Assembly: GCF_003352045.1 (NCBI RefSeq)
Contig: NZ_CP025815.1
Span: forward strand, 806,001-870,000
DNA from: Sulfitobacter sp. JL08
GTDB taxonomy: Bacteria > Pseudomonadota > Alphaproteobacteria > Rhodobacterales > Rhodobacteraceae
Length of the DNA: 64,000 bases
Direction: 5' to 3'
Shown: positions 8,444 through 16,579 of the stretch, one piece after another
Layout: every line of letters begins with the position of its first letter
Position numbering within the stretch: position 1 is the stretch's first letter
Translations under genes and position numbers: made by a program
The notes under the pieces: model-generated
Seen by the model: only the letters and a program-made list of their open reading frames with translations
Database searches by the model: none
Told to the model about the DNA's origin: nothing

Positions 8444-9208
8444 ATGACCCTTGCTTCGATCAAAACACGCCAGGACTGCTCAGACGCCGAATGGCAGGCG
8501 CGCGTCGACCTCGCCGCGCTGTTTCGGATCATCGCCCATTATGGCATGTCCGATCTGGCCAATGGTGCCGTCTGCGCACGCGTTCCCGACGAACCTGATC
8601 ACTACCTTGTCCACCCATACGGTATGTTCTGGGAGGAGGCGCGTGCTTCCAACATGGTCAAGATCAATGCCGAGGGCCAGCCGGTAGACCCGGATGCACC
8701 GTGGCTGAATGACGGGGTGCAGAATCTGTGCCAATGGATCCTGGGATCTCGGCCGGACGCGAACTTCTTTGTACATGGGCATGAGGAAGAGGTGATGGCC
8801 GTGGGCTCAATCGAGGAAGGTCTTTTGCCCCTCAATCAACCCGCCGTCTATCTCGGAAACATAACTGGATACATTGAATATGAGTTCGAAGAGGATGAAG
8901 CCTTCGGTGATCACTTCGTGGAGTGCCTCGGCCAAAATCAAATCCTGATCAGCCGCAACCATGGCTACTACGCATTGGGCGAAACGGCTGCTGCTGCGTT
9001 TTTCCGCGCCTACTTCCTGCGGCAAACCTGTAGCACGCAGATCAAGACTTTATCGATGGGACGAGAGCTGCACCTAATCGATCCACAAAAGGTTGCACGG
9101 TATCAGGATCAAATGGCGGTGTCCGAACACTACCACTACAACGGAAAGACAGAGTGGGCAGGTCTTATGCGCATGCTGGATGCGCGCGGTCGAGACTACG
9201 CAAGCTGA
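8444..9208 (+). CDS. Class II aldolase/adducin family protein
   Basis: The 254-residue protein has the class II aldolase fold. The metal-binding histidines are seen as H111 and H113 (FVHGHEEEVMAV) and H173 (LISRNHGYYALG). It probably acts as an aldolase or decarboxylase-type lyase on the product of the upstream oxygenase, with which it forms a two-gene operon. The last 89 bp of this gene and 65 bp beyond it are duplicated exactly at 48158-48311. The ATG start follows AAGGACC. The substrate is not identifiable. Confidence 0.85.
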   Translation: MTLASIKTRQDCSDAEWQARVDLAALFRIIAHYGMSDLANGAVCARVPDEPDHYLVHPYGMFWEEARASNMVKINAEGQPVDPDAPWLNDGVQNLCQWILGSRPDANFFVHGHEEEVMAVGSIEEGLLPLNQPAVYLGNITGYIEYEFEEDEAFGDHFVECLGQNQILISRNHGYYALGETAAAAFFRAYFLRQTCSTQIKTLSMGRELHLIDPQKVARYQDQMAVSEHYHYNGKTEWAGLMRMLDARGRDYAS

Positions 9209-9273
9209 GAACCACACAGGGAGCCGAAAAACCGCTATTCGCCATCACGCAGCAAAGTGGAAGGAATGGGCTC
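9120..9273 (+). repeat. 154-bp perfect repeat, copy 1 (3' end of the aldolase gene)
   Basis: Bases 9120-9273 are identical to 48158-48311. The block covers the last 29 codons of the aldolase, its stop codon and 65 bp of downstream DNA. Flanking bases differ immediately on both sides. There are no IS ends at the borders. Confidence 0.9.
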
Positions 9274-10095
9274 GGAACAGACCTTCGACGGATTTTGGTA
9301 AGTGTCTGCTGTGTCGCGTCAAGCCGCCGTTCGCGACTGGAAATTCGAAACTTTGGTTCTTAATGGCCGCTTGCCACAAGAGCGGACGCTACTGAAAAAT
9401 AGGCCTACTTCCGCTCTGCGGGACTATTCAGACCTTCGCGACCCTCAAGCCGACACTTGCTGCCGGCCCAAAGGAGACATTAACCATCACCACTGGCGCT
9501 GCGGTGCAGCTTTCGCATCGCTGCCATTCGAGCGTCGTGCAGCACATTTAGAAAGGCAATGGCTGGGTCGTGGACCAAGCTGCCGTTCATTCGAATGGCC
9601 CACAGCCTAGCTTGTTCTATAGAAAAGCGTTCGAGAATAAGTTCAGGTTTCCGCCCATTGCGACTGATGCTGCGACCTTCACCGAGGTCGCCTCTGGGCT
9701 CGCAGCCGCCTTTCGGTGTTCCAGCAATCCAACCGGATTTGACGTAATCTGAATGTCTGCTCTCAACATTCTGCATCTAACAAAGCGCACCTGCAGAGAA
9801 CGTCCGCTTTCCGCCCAATTCGACGGTGTCCAAAGTTGCATAATCGGCAGTATGAAAAGCAGACGTTCGTTTTCTGTGCAGCGAACGACCGGTCAGAGCC
9901 CACTTTGCCTAATGCTGTAAATTATTTGAATGGCAGTGTTTCGGTCAGATCGCCATGTAAGAGGATGTCACCTAGACCTCATAAAACTCGACACAATGAA
10001 AAATAGTATGCTGCGCTCAAAGCTGTCGCATTTGGGCAAGACTTGGCATCTTTCAGAAAGGACGCTGATCGCCTAAATGGCATTTCGAGGCTGCA
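9274..10095. other. Intergenic, about 820 bp of degenerate repeats
   Basis: No supported gene. The segment 9311-9400 is a diverged relative of the 6058-6150 repeat (shared words GCCGTTCGCGACTGGAAATT and TTTGGTTCTTAATGGCCGC), and more dispersed-repeat words run to about 9900. Short frames here have no coding character. The last 150 bp are AT-richer and probably hold the promoter of the gene at 10096. Confidence 0.4.
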
Positions 10096-11094
10096 ATGGC
10101 GAACCATACTGACCCTGAACCCGTGAGCCGGGAATGGAATTATCACCCCGATCTGCCGCTCGCGGACCCGTCGATTTTCAAATGGCCGCCTGACCCTCGT
10201 TTCTTGGGTCGTTGGCTCGTGTGCAACTGGCTCATGCTAAGCGAGCGCGTGATGCTGGTGCTGCTGGCCACGCTGTGTTGGTGGTTATTCTACCCCTCAT
10301 TGGAAGCGGCGAAGACCTTTTCAGTCGGGTGGATTTTTCAGGTGTGGCTTGTCAATCTGGGCCTGATGATTGGAATGGCCGGAGGGCTTCACGGGTATTT
10401 TTACATACGAAAAGGCCAAGGCAAGGCGCTGAAATTCGATCATCGTGAACCGGCACGCGGCAACCGTCTCTGGAATTTCTCGAACCAGGTCCATGACAAC
10501 ATGTTTTGGTCGCTGGGAAGCGGTGTGTTGCAGTTGACCCTGTTTCAGGCCGCCATGATGTGGCTCATGACAAACGGATACGTGCCGACGATTACTCTAG
10601 CCTCGAATCCGATCCTGTTTGCCGCCGGATTGGTGTTGTTGCCCATCTGGTCCGCCTTTCATTTTTACTGGGTGCATCGGTTGCTGCATGCGCCTGCCCT
10701 CTACAAGCGTGTCCACGCGCTGCATCACCGAAATGTTAACGTCGGGCCATGGTCCGGGCTGTCGATGCATCCGGTCGAGCATCTGCTCTATTTCTCTTCG
10801 CTGATGATCCATTGCGTGTTCCCAAGCCATCCTATCCATCTGTATTTCCACGTGATATATCTCGGGCCGGGGGCTGCGATGACCCATACGGGCTACGAAG
10901 ACCTGCTGGTGAAAGACAAGCGCAGATTGGCGTTGGGGACGTTTTATCACCAACTGCATCATCGTTATTACGAATGCAACTATGGCAATCAGGAAATGCC
11001 ATGGGACCGCTGGTTTGGTACGTTTCATGATGGAAGCGACGAGGGGACGAAAGTGACGCGCGCGCGCAAGAAAGAGATGCATGGCAAGATTTGA
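10096..11094 (+). CDS. Sterol desaturase / fatty-acid hydroxylase family protein
   Basis: This 332-residue membrane enzyme has about four or five hydrophobic spans and the three-part histidine signature of the family: HRLLH (194-198), HALHH (207-211) and HQLHH (285-289), with further histidines at MHPVEHL and THTGYEDL. These ligate a di-iron centre for O2-dependent hydroxylation or desaturation of a lipid substrate. It begins MANHTDPEPVSREWNYHPDL. Single gene with no obvious partners. Bacterial relatives act on varied lipids, so the substrate is open. Confidence 0.85.
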   Translation: MANHTDPEPVSREWNYHPDLPLADPSIFKWPPDPRFLGRWLVCNWLMLSERVMLVLLATLCWWLFYPSLEAAKTFSVGWIFQVWLVNLGLMIGMAGGLHGYFYIRKGQGKALKFDHREPARGNRLWNFSNQVHDNMFWSLGSGVLQLTLFQAAMMWLMTNGYVPTITLASNPILFAAGLVLLPIWSAFHFYWVHRLLHAPALYKRVHALHHRNVNVGPWSGLSMHPVEHLLYFSSLMIHCVFPSHPIHLYFHVIYLGPGAAMTHTGYEDLLVKDKRRLALGTFYHQLHHRYYECNYGNQEMPWDRWFGTFHDGSDEGTKVTRARKKEMHGKI

Positions 11095-11289
11095 CGATAC
11101 GAGTGTTTTGCCAGAACGTGAGAGGGAGGCCGCTTGCTACCCGAAGCGGGCAAAGGCGCACCGCCCAATTCAGGCAAAGCTGATACGGTTTTGACGACAG
11201 CATCGTTCGCGTTCGCAGCATGACACTCCGAAAGCTGAACGTGGAGCAACTGCCACGAACGCACACTGAGTCCCGCAACTCAGTCATTG

Positions 11290-11407
11290 CCCCTCCAGAT
11301 TTTGCTGCGCCGAGAAGGAACGACCGTTTTTCTTTCTGCAGCGCAGCTGATGGTTTCGCTCAACAGAGTTGCTGCATCTGCGAGCATCCGTGCCGGACCA
11401 TGTCTGC
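11290..11407 (+). repeat. Intergenic repeat, copy 2, left part
   Basis: About 92 percent identical to the region ending at 6006 (ATGGTTTCGCTCAAC, GAGTTGCTGCATCTGCGAGC, GCCGGACCATGTCTGC). It stops exactly where the IS1111-type element begins at 11408; the rest of the repeat resumes at 12770. Confidence 0.8.
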
Positions 11408-11476
11408 TAATGGGATGTACCGGCTGCTTCACCCAGCAGGTTAGGCTTGGCCTATACTGCAAAAAGGAGAAGTAGC

Positions 11477-12535
11477 ATGGCGAAGAATGATTTTGATGAG
11501 CTGATGTCAGTTGGCGTTGATATCGGCAAAGACGTATTTCACTTGGTTGGCTTTGACAAAGAAGGTCGGCTTGTTTTGCGCAAGAAGATCAAACGCATGG
11601 CGTTGGTTGCGACGTTTGAGGAGCTGCCGCAATGTATTGTCGGGATGGAAGCTTGCCTGAGCGCGCACTTTGTCAGCCGAACGCTGAGCAAGATGGGGTT
11701 CGAGCCCCGGATCATTCCCGCGATTTATGTGAAGCCTTTCAACAAGGGCCAGAAGAACGACTACAATGACGCTGAAGCTATTGCAGAAGCCGCTTTGCGT
11801 CCCAATCTCAAGACGGTATCGGAGAAGACGCAGGAGCAGCTTGATCTCCAGGCGCTGCATCGCGTTCGGTCACGGCTTGTGTCACGTCGGACAGCAGCAA
11901 TGAATCAGATCCGGGCCTTTCTGATCGAACAGGGGATCACTGTCCGACGTAGTGTCGCGGCTCTGCGCGCCTCGCTCGAAGCCATTCTTAGCAATCGCGG
12001 CGACGAGATGTCCTTGCGGATGCGGAGATTGATCCTGGGGCTCCAACAGGATTGGATATGGCTGGATAAACGGATCGATATGACCACATCTGAAATCAAA
12101 GAGGTCAGCGAGACCGAGGAAAGCTGCCAACGTCTGATGACCATTCCGGGCATCGGGCCAATCATCTCAACGGCTGTGGTTGCAGCTGTCGGGACCGGCG
12201 AGGCTTATGATCGGGGGCGAGATTTTGCGGCTTGGCTGGGGCTCGTTCCGCGACAACACAGCACCGGCGGGCGCACCATCCTGGGTCGTATCACAAAACG
12301 AGGCAGCCGGTATCTCCGCATGCTGTTTGTGCAGGCCGCGCAGGTCATCATGATGCGACCGAAGAACTGGCATAAGTTTAGTTTTGGCGCATGGTTGGAA
12401 GCCGCCGCGACGCGCATGCAGCACAACAAGCTCGGCGTGGCGCTTGCCAATAAGCTAGCGCGGATCGCATGGAGTGTTCTTAACTCAGGCAAGGACTTCG
12501 ATTGGATGGAAAAAGAATTGGCGACTGCGATCTGA
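11477..12535 (+). CDS. IS110-family (IS1111 group) DEDD transposase
   Basis: This 352-residue transposase starts at the ATG at 11477 behind AAAAAGGAG. The N-terminal RuvC-like DEDD domain is visible (VGVDIGKDVFHLVGFD with the first Asp, then KNDYNDAEAIAEAA). The C-terminal Tnp domain contains LMTIPGIGPIISTAVVAAVG followed by AAWLGLVPRQHSTGG and the catalytic-serine-type segment ITKRGSRYLRMLFVQAA. It is full length with no disruption, so it may be active. It is expected to work with a bridge/seekRNA encoded in the element's non-coding end. Confidence 0.95.
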   Translation: MAKNDFDELMSVGVDIGKDVFHLVGFDKEGRLVLRKKIKRMALVATFEELPQCIVGMEACLSAHFVSRTLSKMGFEPRIIPAIYVKPFNKGQKNDYNDAEAIAEAALRPNLKTVSEKTQEQLDLQALHRVRSRLVSRRTAAMNQIRAFLIEQGITVRRSVAALRASLEAILSNRGDEMSLRMRRLILGLQQDWIWLDKRIDMTTSEIKEVSETEESCQRLMTIPGIGPIISTAVVAAVGTGEAYDRGRDFAAWLGLVPRQHSTGGRTILGRITKRGSRYLRMLFVQAAQVIMMRPKNWHKFSFGAWLEAAATRMQHNKLGVALANKLARIAWSVLNSGKDFDWMEKELATAI

Positions 12536-12754
12536 TCACAGCCGCAAACGACGTTCGTAAACCTCAAATGCATGGAACGGAATAAAAACGCACTCAAAGT
12601 CTGAGAGCCCGAATGGTCATAATCGACCTGTCCGCTAATGAGACAAAGGCGCGTGCGTACTCCCAACAGGGCCACGGCAAGCAACACAAGCCGATCCAAA
12701 GGCCGGATACATATCAGCGACTTCCAGAAGACATGCAATTGAACACTTGCGAAC
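12536..12754 (+). ncRNA. Candidate seekRNA/bridge RNA region of the IS1111-type element
   Basis: About 219 bp between the transposase stop and the right inverted repeat are non-coding. In IS1111-group elements the guide RNA is encoded downstream of the transposase, so this is where it is expected. I cannot fold the RNA or define its loops, so the limits given are simply those of the non-coding segment. Confidence 0.35.
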
Positions 12755-12769
12755 AGCAGCCGGTACATA

Positions 12770-12931
12770 CATTGGGCTCGATGCAGTCATTCGACTGTTT
12801 TTCTCTGATGACCGGTTCGTCGCGTTAAGCAGCCGTTCACAACCGGAAATTCGAAGTTTTGGTTCTAAACGACTGCTTTCACCAGGACCGGACGTTCGCT
12901 GCGGTTGCGACGTATGTCTCACATGCGGGAC
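12770..12931 (+). repeat. Intergenic repeat, copy 2, right part
   Basis: 162 bp identical to 6007-6168, starting immediately at the right end of the IS1111-type element. The identity of this half contrasts with about 92 percent for the left half. Confidence 0.9.
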
Positions 12932-12980
12932 TAAGGAGACATCAGGTTCTGTTTTTCTAGCCGAAAATCACTTTATCAAA

Positions 12981-14372
12981 TCATCCGCTGTTGGCTTCCA
13001 GAAATGGACTGATCTCATGGAAAAACTCATCAAATCCTGGATGGCCGCGAATCATACAATGATTGGCTCCCGGTAACTCCGTAAATCCTGCGCCCGGAAT
13101 TTCCTTAGCCAGTTCTCTGCCTTCCTTGATTGCTGCCGCCATGTCGCCTTTGACATGCAACACCAGCGTCGGAACGCGGATTGCACGTGCTTCTTTCCGT
13201 GAATCCACATATGCGTTCATTTCCATTATCCTGAGCGCGTTTTCCGGGCTGGTTGAAATTCGCTGCATCTCGTCAAAACTGTCTCCTTCTGCCTTCGTTG
13301 CATCTGGGATATAAGCGGTGGTGAAGAAGTGGCGATATACCGGACTTGGAGAGCCCCAACCTGACGAGACCATCGCGCGTGAGGCTTCATAAAATTGAGC
13401 TGCATCCGGATCATCACGAACCATTCGCCCTCGCGCGTATCCGCCAAGGAGGATTAAGAATTTAACCCTTTCCGGATGCTTTACGGCGAAGCGAACGCTG
13501 AAGGCCGCTCCCTGACTGATGCCAAAAAGACCAAAGCGCTCCAATCCCGCCGCGTCAGCGACTGCAAGCATATCATCTATCATTCGGTCTTCAGTAATGT
13601 CTTCGACATCCCAGTCCGACAGACCGTTTCCCCGCTGATCGAACCGCACAAGATTACAACGCTTCGAGAATTCCGAAAGGAAGTCTCCCCAAACGGGGCT
13701 AGTCCATTCATATTCAAGATGGTTCAGCCAATTTGGAGCCTTCAGCACAGGCATTCCGCTTCCTGTTGATGCCCATGCCAGATGTGTACCGTCTGCCGAT
13801 TGGCAAAAGCTTACGCGCTGCTGCAGCGATATGTCTGGTGGTTTGCGTTCTGGCGGCGCGTCGGGAGACCATTGCCAGACGCGGATCGGACGTGAAAGGT
13901 TTTTGACGCGCTGTCCTCCCATATCTCGAAAGGAAACATCTATCCGGTCTGCCGCTGACTGGTGGACGACATCCGACACACAGATTCCTCCAGGCGGGGC
14001 AAGACTTTCAAGTCTGGAAGCAACATTTACGCCGTCACCGAAGACGTCACCATCGTCAAAAATAATATCGCCAAGATTAATACCTATGCGGTAAGAGATA
14101 CGCTGTTCCTCAGGTTCATCGGTTTCTCGGCGGTTCATTTCACTTTGGACGTCTATTGCGCAACGAACTGCATCCTTTATCGATGAAAACGTGACGAGCA
14201 TACCGTCGCCAGTCGTTTTGATAATTTCACCGCGGTTGGATGCGATCTTAGGATCTATCAACTCTTTCCGGTGTGCTTTTTGGCGAGTGAGAACGCCCAG
14301 TTCGTCGATTTCCATTAGTCGCGAGTAGCCGACCATATCTGTGGCCATTATTGCTGCCAGACGATTTTGCAT
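12981..14372 (-). CDS. Class III adenylate/guanylate cyclase fused to alpha/beta hydrolase
   Basis: The 463-residue protein has an N-terminal class III nucleotide cyclase domain (1-170) with the two metal-binding aspartates in AIMATDMVGYS (D12) and KTTGDGMLVTF (D56) and the FGDGVNVASRLESLA segment. From about 190 it is an alpha/beta hydrolase with nucleophile elbow GISQGA (S286) and a late GANHCM that probably supplies the catalytic His. It is soluble with no membrane segment. A cNMP-producing domain joined to a hydrolase implies a sensor or effector role; the hydrolase substrate is unknown. It sits between two IS1111 copies, which could mobilise it. Single gene. Confidence 0.85.
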   Translation of the reverse strand: MQNRLAAIMATDMVGYSRLMEIDELGVLTRQKAHRKELIDPKIASNRGEIIKTTGDGMLVTFSSIKDAVRCAIDVQSEMNRRETDEPEEQRISYRIGINLGDIIFDDGDVFGDGVNVASRLESLAPPGGICVSDVVHQSAADRIDVSFRDMGGQRVKNLSRPIRVWQWSPDAPPERKPPDISLQQRVSFCQSADGTHLAWASTGSGMPVLKAPNWLNHLEYEWTSPVWGDFLSEFSKRCNLVRFDQRGNGLSDWDVEDITEDRMIDDMLAVADAAGLERFGLFGISQGAAFSVRFAVKHPERVKFLILLGGYARGRMVRDDPDAAQFYEASRAMVSSGWGSPSPVYRHFFTTAYIPDATKAEGDSFDEMQRISTSPENALRIMEMNAYVDSRKEARAIRVPTLVLHVKGDMAAAIKEGRELAKEIPGAGFTELPGANHCMIRGHPGFDEFFHEISPFLEANSG

Positions 14373-14478
14373 AAGCGTGGTCCTCCTCGAGGATTACCTC
14401 TTAGCATCTTTTGCCTGCTTCAAGTTGGAAACATTTGCCCGAGCGTTTGGAACTATGTTGTGTAGAAGCAATTTCCAC

Positions 14479-14783
14479 TAATGGGATGTACCGGCTGCTT
14501 CACCCAGCAGGTTAGGCTTGGCCTATACTGCAAAAAGGAGAAGTAGCATGGCGAAGAATGATTTTGATGAGCTGATGTCAGTTGGCGTTGATATCGGCAA
14601 AGACGTATTTCACTTGGTTGGCTTTGACAAAGAAGGTCGGCTTGTTTTGCGCAAGAAGATCAAACGCATGGCGTTGGTTGCGACGTTTGAGGAGCTGCCG
14701 CAATGTATTGTCGGGATGGAAGCTTGCCTGAGCGCGCACTTTGTCAGCCGAACGCTGAGCAAGATGGGGTTCGAGCCCCGGAT
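14479..14783 (+). mobile_element. IS1111-type element, left-end fragment
   Basis: 305 bp identical to 11408-11712, including the left inverted repeat, transposase start and first 79 or so codons. It is cut off at 14783 by the left end of an IS6-family element. The remainder is absent on the far side of that element, so an adjacent deletion accompanied or followed insertion. Confidence 0.95.
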
Positions 14784-15598
14784 GGCTCTGTCAGAAGAAA
14801 CTGACTTGAGCCGGGCAGGACGGTTTCGTAACGTCTGAAGATGACCAAACCTGACCCATTTCGCTATTTCAAAACGAGCCGTGAGATCATCCGCCTGGCG
14901 GTAATGCTGTATGTCCGGTTTCCTCTGTCCCTTCGCAACGTGGAAGATCTGCTGCATGAGCGTGGCATAGATGTGAGCCATGAAGCTGTGAGATTCTGGT
15001 GGCATCGGTTCGGCCCGATGTTTGCTGCGGAGATAAGAAAGCGCCGGATTACCGGCATGAAATCCAGCCGGTGGCGCTGGCATCTGGACGAGATGTTCGT
15101 GAAGATCAACGGCGAACAGCACTATCTCTGGCGGGCCGTCGATCATGAAGGCGAAATCCTGGAAAGCTTCGTCACAAAGGCACGTGATAAGAAGGCTGCG
15201 TTGAAATTCCTAAAGAAAGCAATGCGTAAGCACGGCAGTCCCGACATGATCGTGACGGACGGGCTGGCATCGTATGGCGCGGCTCTTAAGGAGATCGGCG
15301 CTGCAGACAGACAGGAAACTGGTCGCTGGTTGAACAACAGAGCAGAAAACTCACACCTGCCGTTCCGACGACGAGAGCGAGCGATGCTGCGGTTCAGGCG
15401 CATGCGAAGTTTGCAGAAATTCGCCGCCGTTCACGCTTCCGTCTATAACCACTTTAATCAGGAACGCAGCCTCTCAAGTCGAACGAATTTCAAGCTCAAC
15501 CGTGCCGCCGCTCTGGCTGAGTGGCGCGGTCTCGGTGCGGCATAAGGATCAGCCTTACTGTCCTTGCAGAGACTGGTTCGAATTCGTCTGACAGCACC
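14784..15598 (+). mobile_element. Complete IS6-family element
   Basis: 815 bp, the usual IS6 size. Ends are GGCTCTGTCAGAAGAA on the left and, in reverse complement, GGTGCTGTCAGACGAA on the right. The flanks CCCCGGAT and AGTTCCTG do not match, so there is no 8-bp target duplication. This fits replicative IS6 activity that deleted neighbouring DNA. Confidence 0.9.
14841..15545 (+). CDS. IS6-family DDE transposase
   Basis: This 234-residue transposase begins MTKPDPFRYFKTSREIIRLA. Catalytic residues are recognisable as the first Asp in WRWHLDEMFVKING, the second in MIVTDGLASYGAAL and the Glu in NNRAENSHLPFRRRERAM. It is complete, within matching terminal repeats, and may be functional. A diverged copy truncated at its 3' end is at 51606. 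Confidence 0.95.
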   Translation: MTKPDPFRYFKTSREIIRLAVMLYVRFPLSLRNVEDLLHERGIDVSHEAVRFWWHRFGPMFAAEIRKRRITGMKSSRWRWHLDEMFVKINGEQHYLWRAVDHEGEILESFVTKARDKKAALKFLKKAMRKHGSPDMIVTDGLASYGAALKEIGAADRQETGRWLNNRAENSHLPFRRRERAMLRFRRMRSLQKFAAVHASVYNHFNQERSLSSRTNFKLNRAAALAEWRGLGAA

Positions 15599-15743
15599 AG
15601 TTCCTGAATTGGTCAAAGACCGGTGGCGTCTACAGTGCACTTGGCCGCAATCACCCGCTCACCGTCGAGAAACGTGAGCGGAGCCGAGAACGGCAAAGAC
15701 GGAGACGCTGAATTCTTGCGTCGAGCACGACGAAGCGAACCAT

Positions 15744-15817
15744 CGGTTCGAATCCCGCTTCCTTCGCCACAAACCATTCGCGAACCCGAGATGAGGCCCC
15801 AGTGTGGGCCTTTTTTC
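15744..15817 (+). other. tRNA 3'-end-like remnant and terminator
   Basis: The sequence CGGTTCGAATCCCGC then TTCCTTCGCCA at 15744-15769 looks like a T-arm, acceptor strand and encoded CCA of a tRNA. The T-stem pairs only partly and no matching 5' acceptor strand is visible upstream, so the tRNA is not intact. A rho-independent terminator follows at 15794-15817 (GGCCC-CAGTGT-GGGCC, then a T run). A tRNA 3' end is a common integration site, so this may be an old attachment site. Confidence 0.35.
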
Positions 15818-16579
15818 TTTTTGTTTCAAAGGGGTTTAGCGACGCCACCCGACTTTCAGAGACTGGCCATTGATCCAAAATCGGTCTCCGAACGCCCCGC
15901 GTCTCTTTCCACCCGCCCTTCACCCAAATCGAGACGCATTCAAAAATGGTTTTCTTTTCAGGTGCTTGCCGAAAATAGGTTGCGCCGCAGTTGAAGCAGG
16001 TTCGACCGCTATCGAAACGGTCAGAGACACCCGAAGGCGGCGTGGTCGTGCGGGGTGATGCGAAGGCTTGAGTGGGTTGGGCCGCACCTTGGTTGGAAGA
16101 AGTTGTCCCCGCGATTGTGGCCCCTGGATCCTGAACCGGTCATTCGCTGCAGCCTGCAGCAACAACCGAGATGCGGACCTTCCAGCCGTTCGCCGCGACC
16201 GCGAAATCTCAGGGCTTGCTAGCGCAGCATTTGGCACTAAGGGCGGATTGCGGACTTTCGCCGCAAGTGCGAAATCGAAAGGGCAGCTCGAAGAAAGCGG
16301 ACGCTCAGGGCATCGACCAGTTTTTTTCTGTCGTGCAAACGCAGCGAAGGTCGGCAGTGAGTATTCAATGCAAACCACCAAATAACTTTGCTCACCGGCG
16401 CCCCATAATTTTCCCCAGCAGGCGGTCTGACTAAGCTGGCCAACTGAAATGTTCACGATCTGAGCCGACTTGCATTTCTTTTCAATTCAATCCAGACCGT
16501 GATAAACTTATCTAAGCACGCAGCATTCCGCTTTTCGGCGGAAGCTGGCAACGACTACTAACTTGGGGGAAAAAAGATC
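15818..16579. other. Intergenic, dispersed repeats and promoter region
   Basis: No supported gene. Between 16130 and 16330 are several units of the dispersed repeat family (GGTCATTCGCTGCAGCC, GGGCGGATTGCGGACTTTCG). The final 100 bp are AT-rich and end in TTGGGGGAAAAAAGATC ahead of the DUF3604 start at 16580, so its promoter is probably here. Confidence 0.4.

Larger units (their letters stand above)
11408..12769 (+). mobile_element. Complete IS110-family element, IS1111 group
   Basis: The boundaries are set by the interrupted repeat: left flank TGTCTGC (11401-11407), right flank CATTGGGCTCG from 12770, contiguous in copy 1 at 6001. The element is 1362 bp and makes no visible target duplication. 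Subterminal inverted repeats ATGTACCGGCTGCT at 11415-11428 and 12755-12768 are perfect, set in by 7 bp on the left and about 1 bp on the right, the asymmetry typical of the IS1111 group. A 305-bp copy of its left end is at 14479-14783. Confidence 0.9.

Noticed and set aside
15651-15923. Minus-strand frame containing GFEPMVRF
   Set aside because: This is the antisense translation of a tRNA-like 3' end, a known source of spurious genes.
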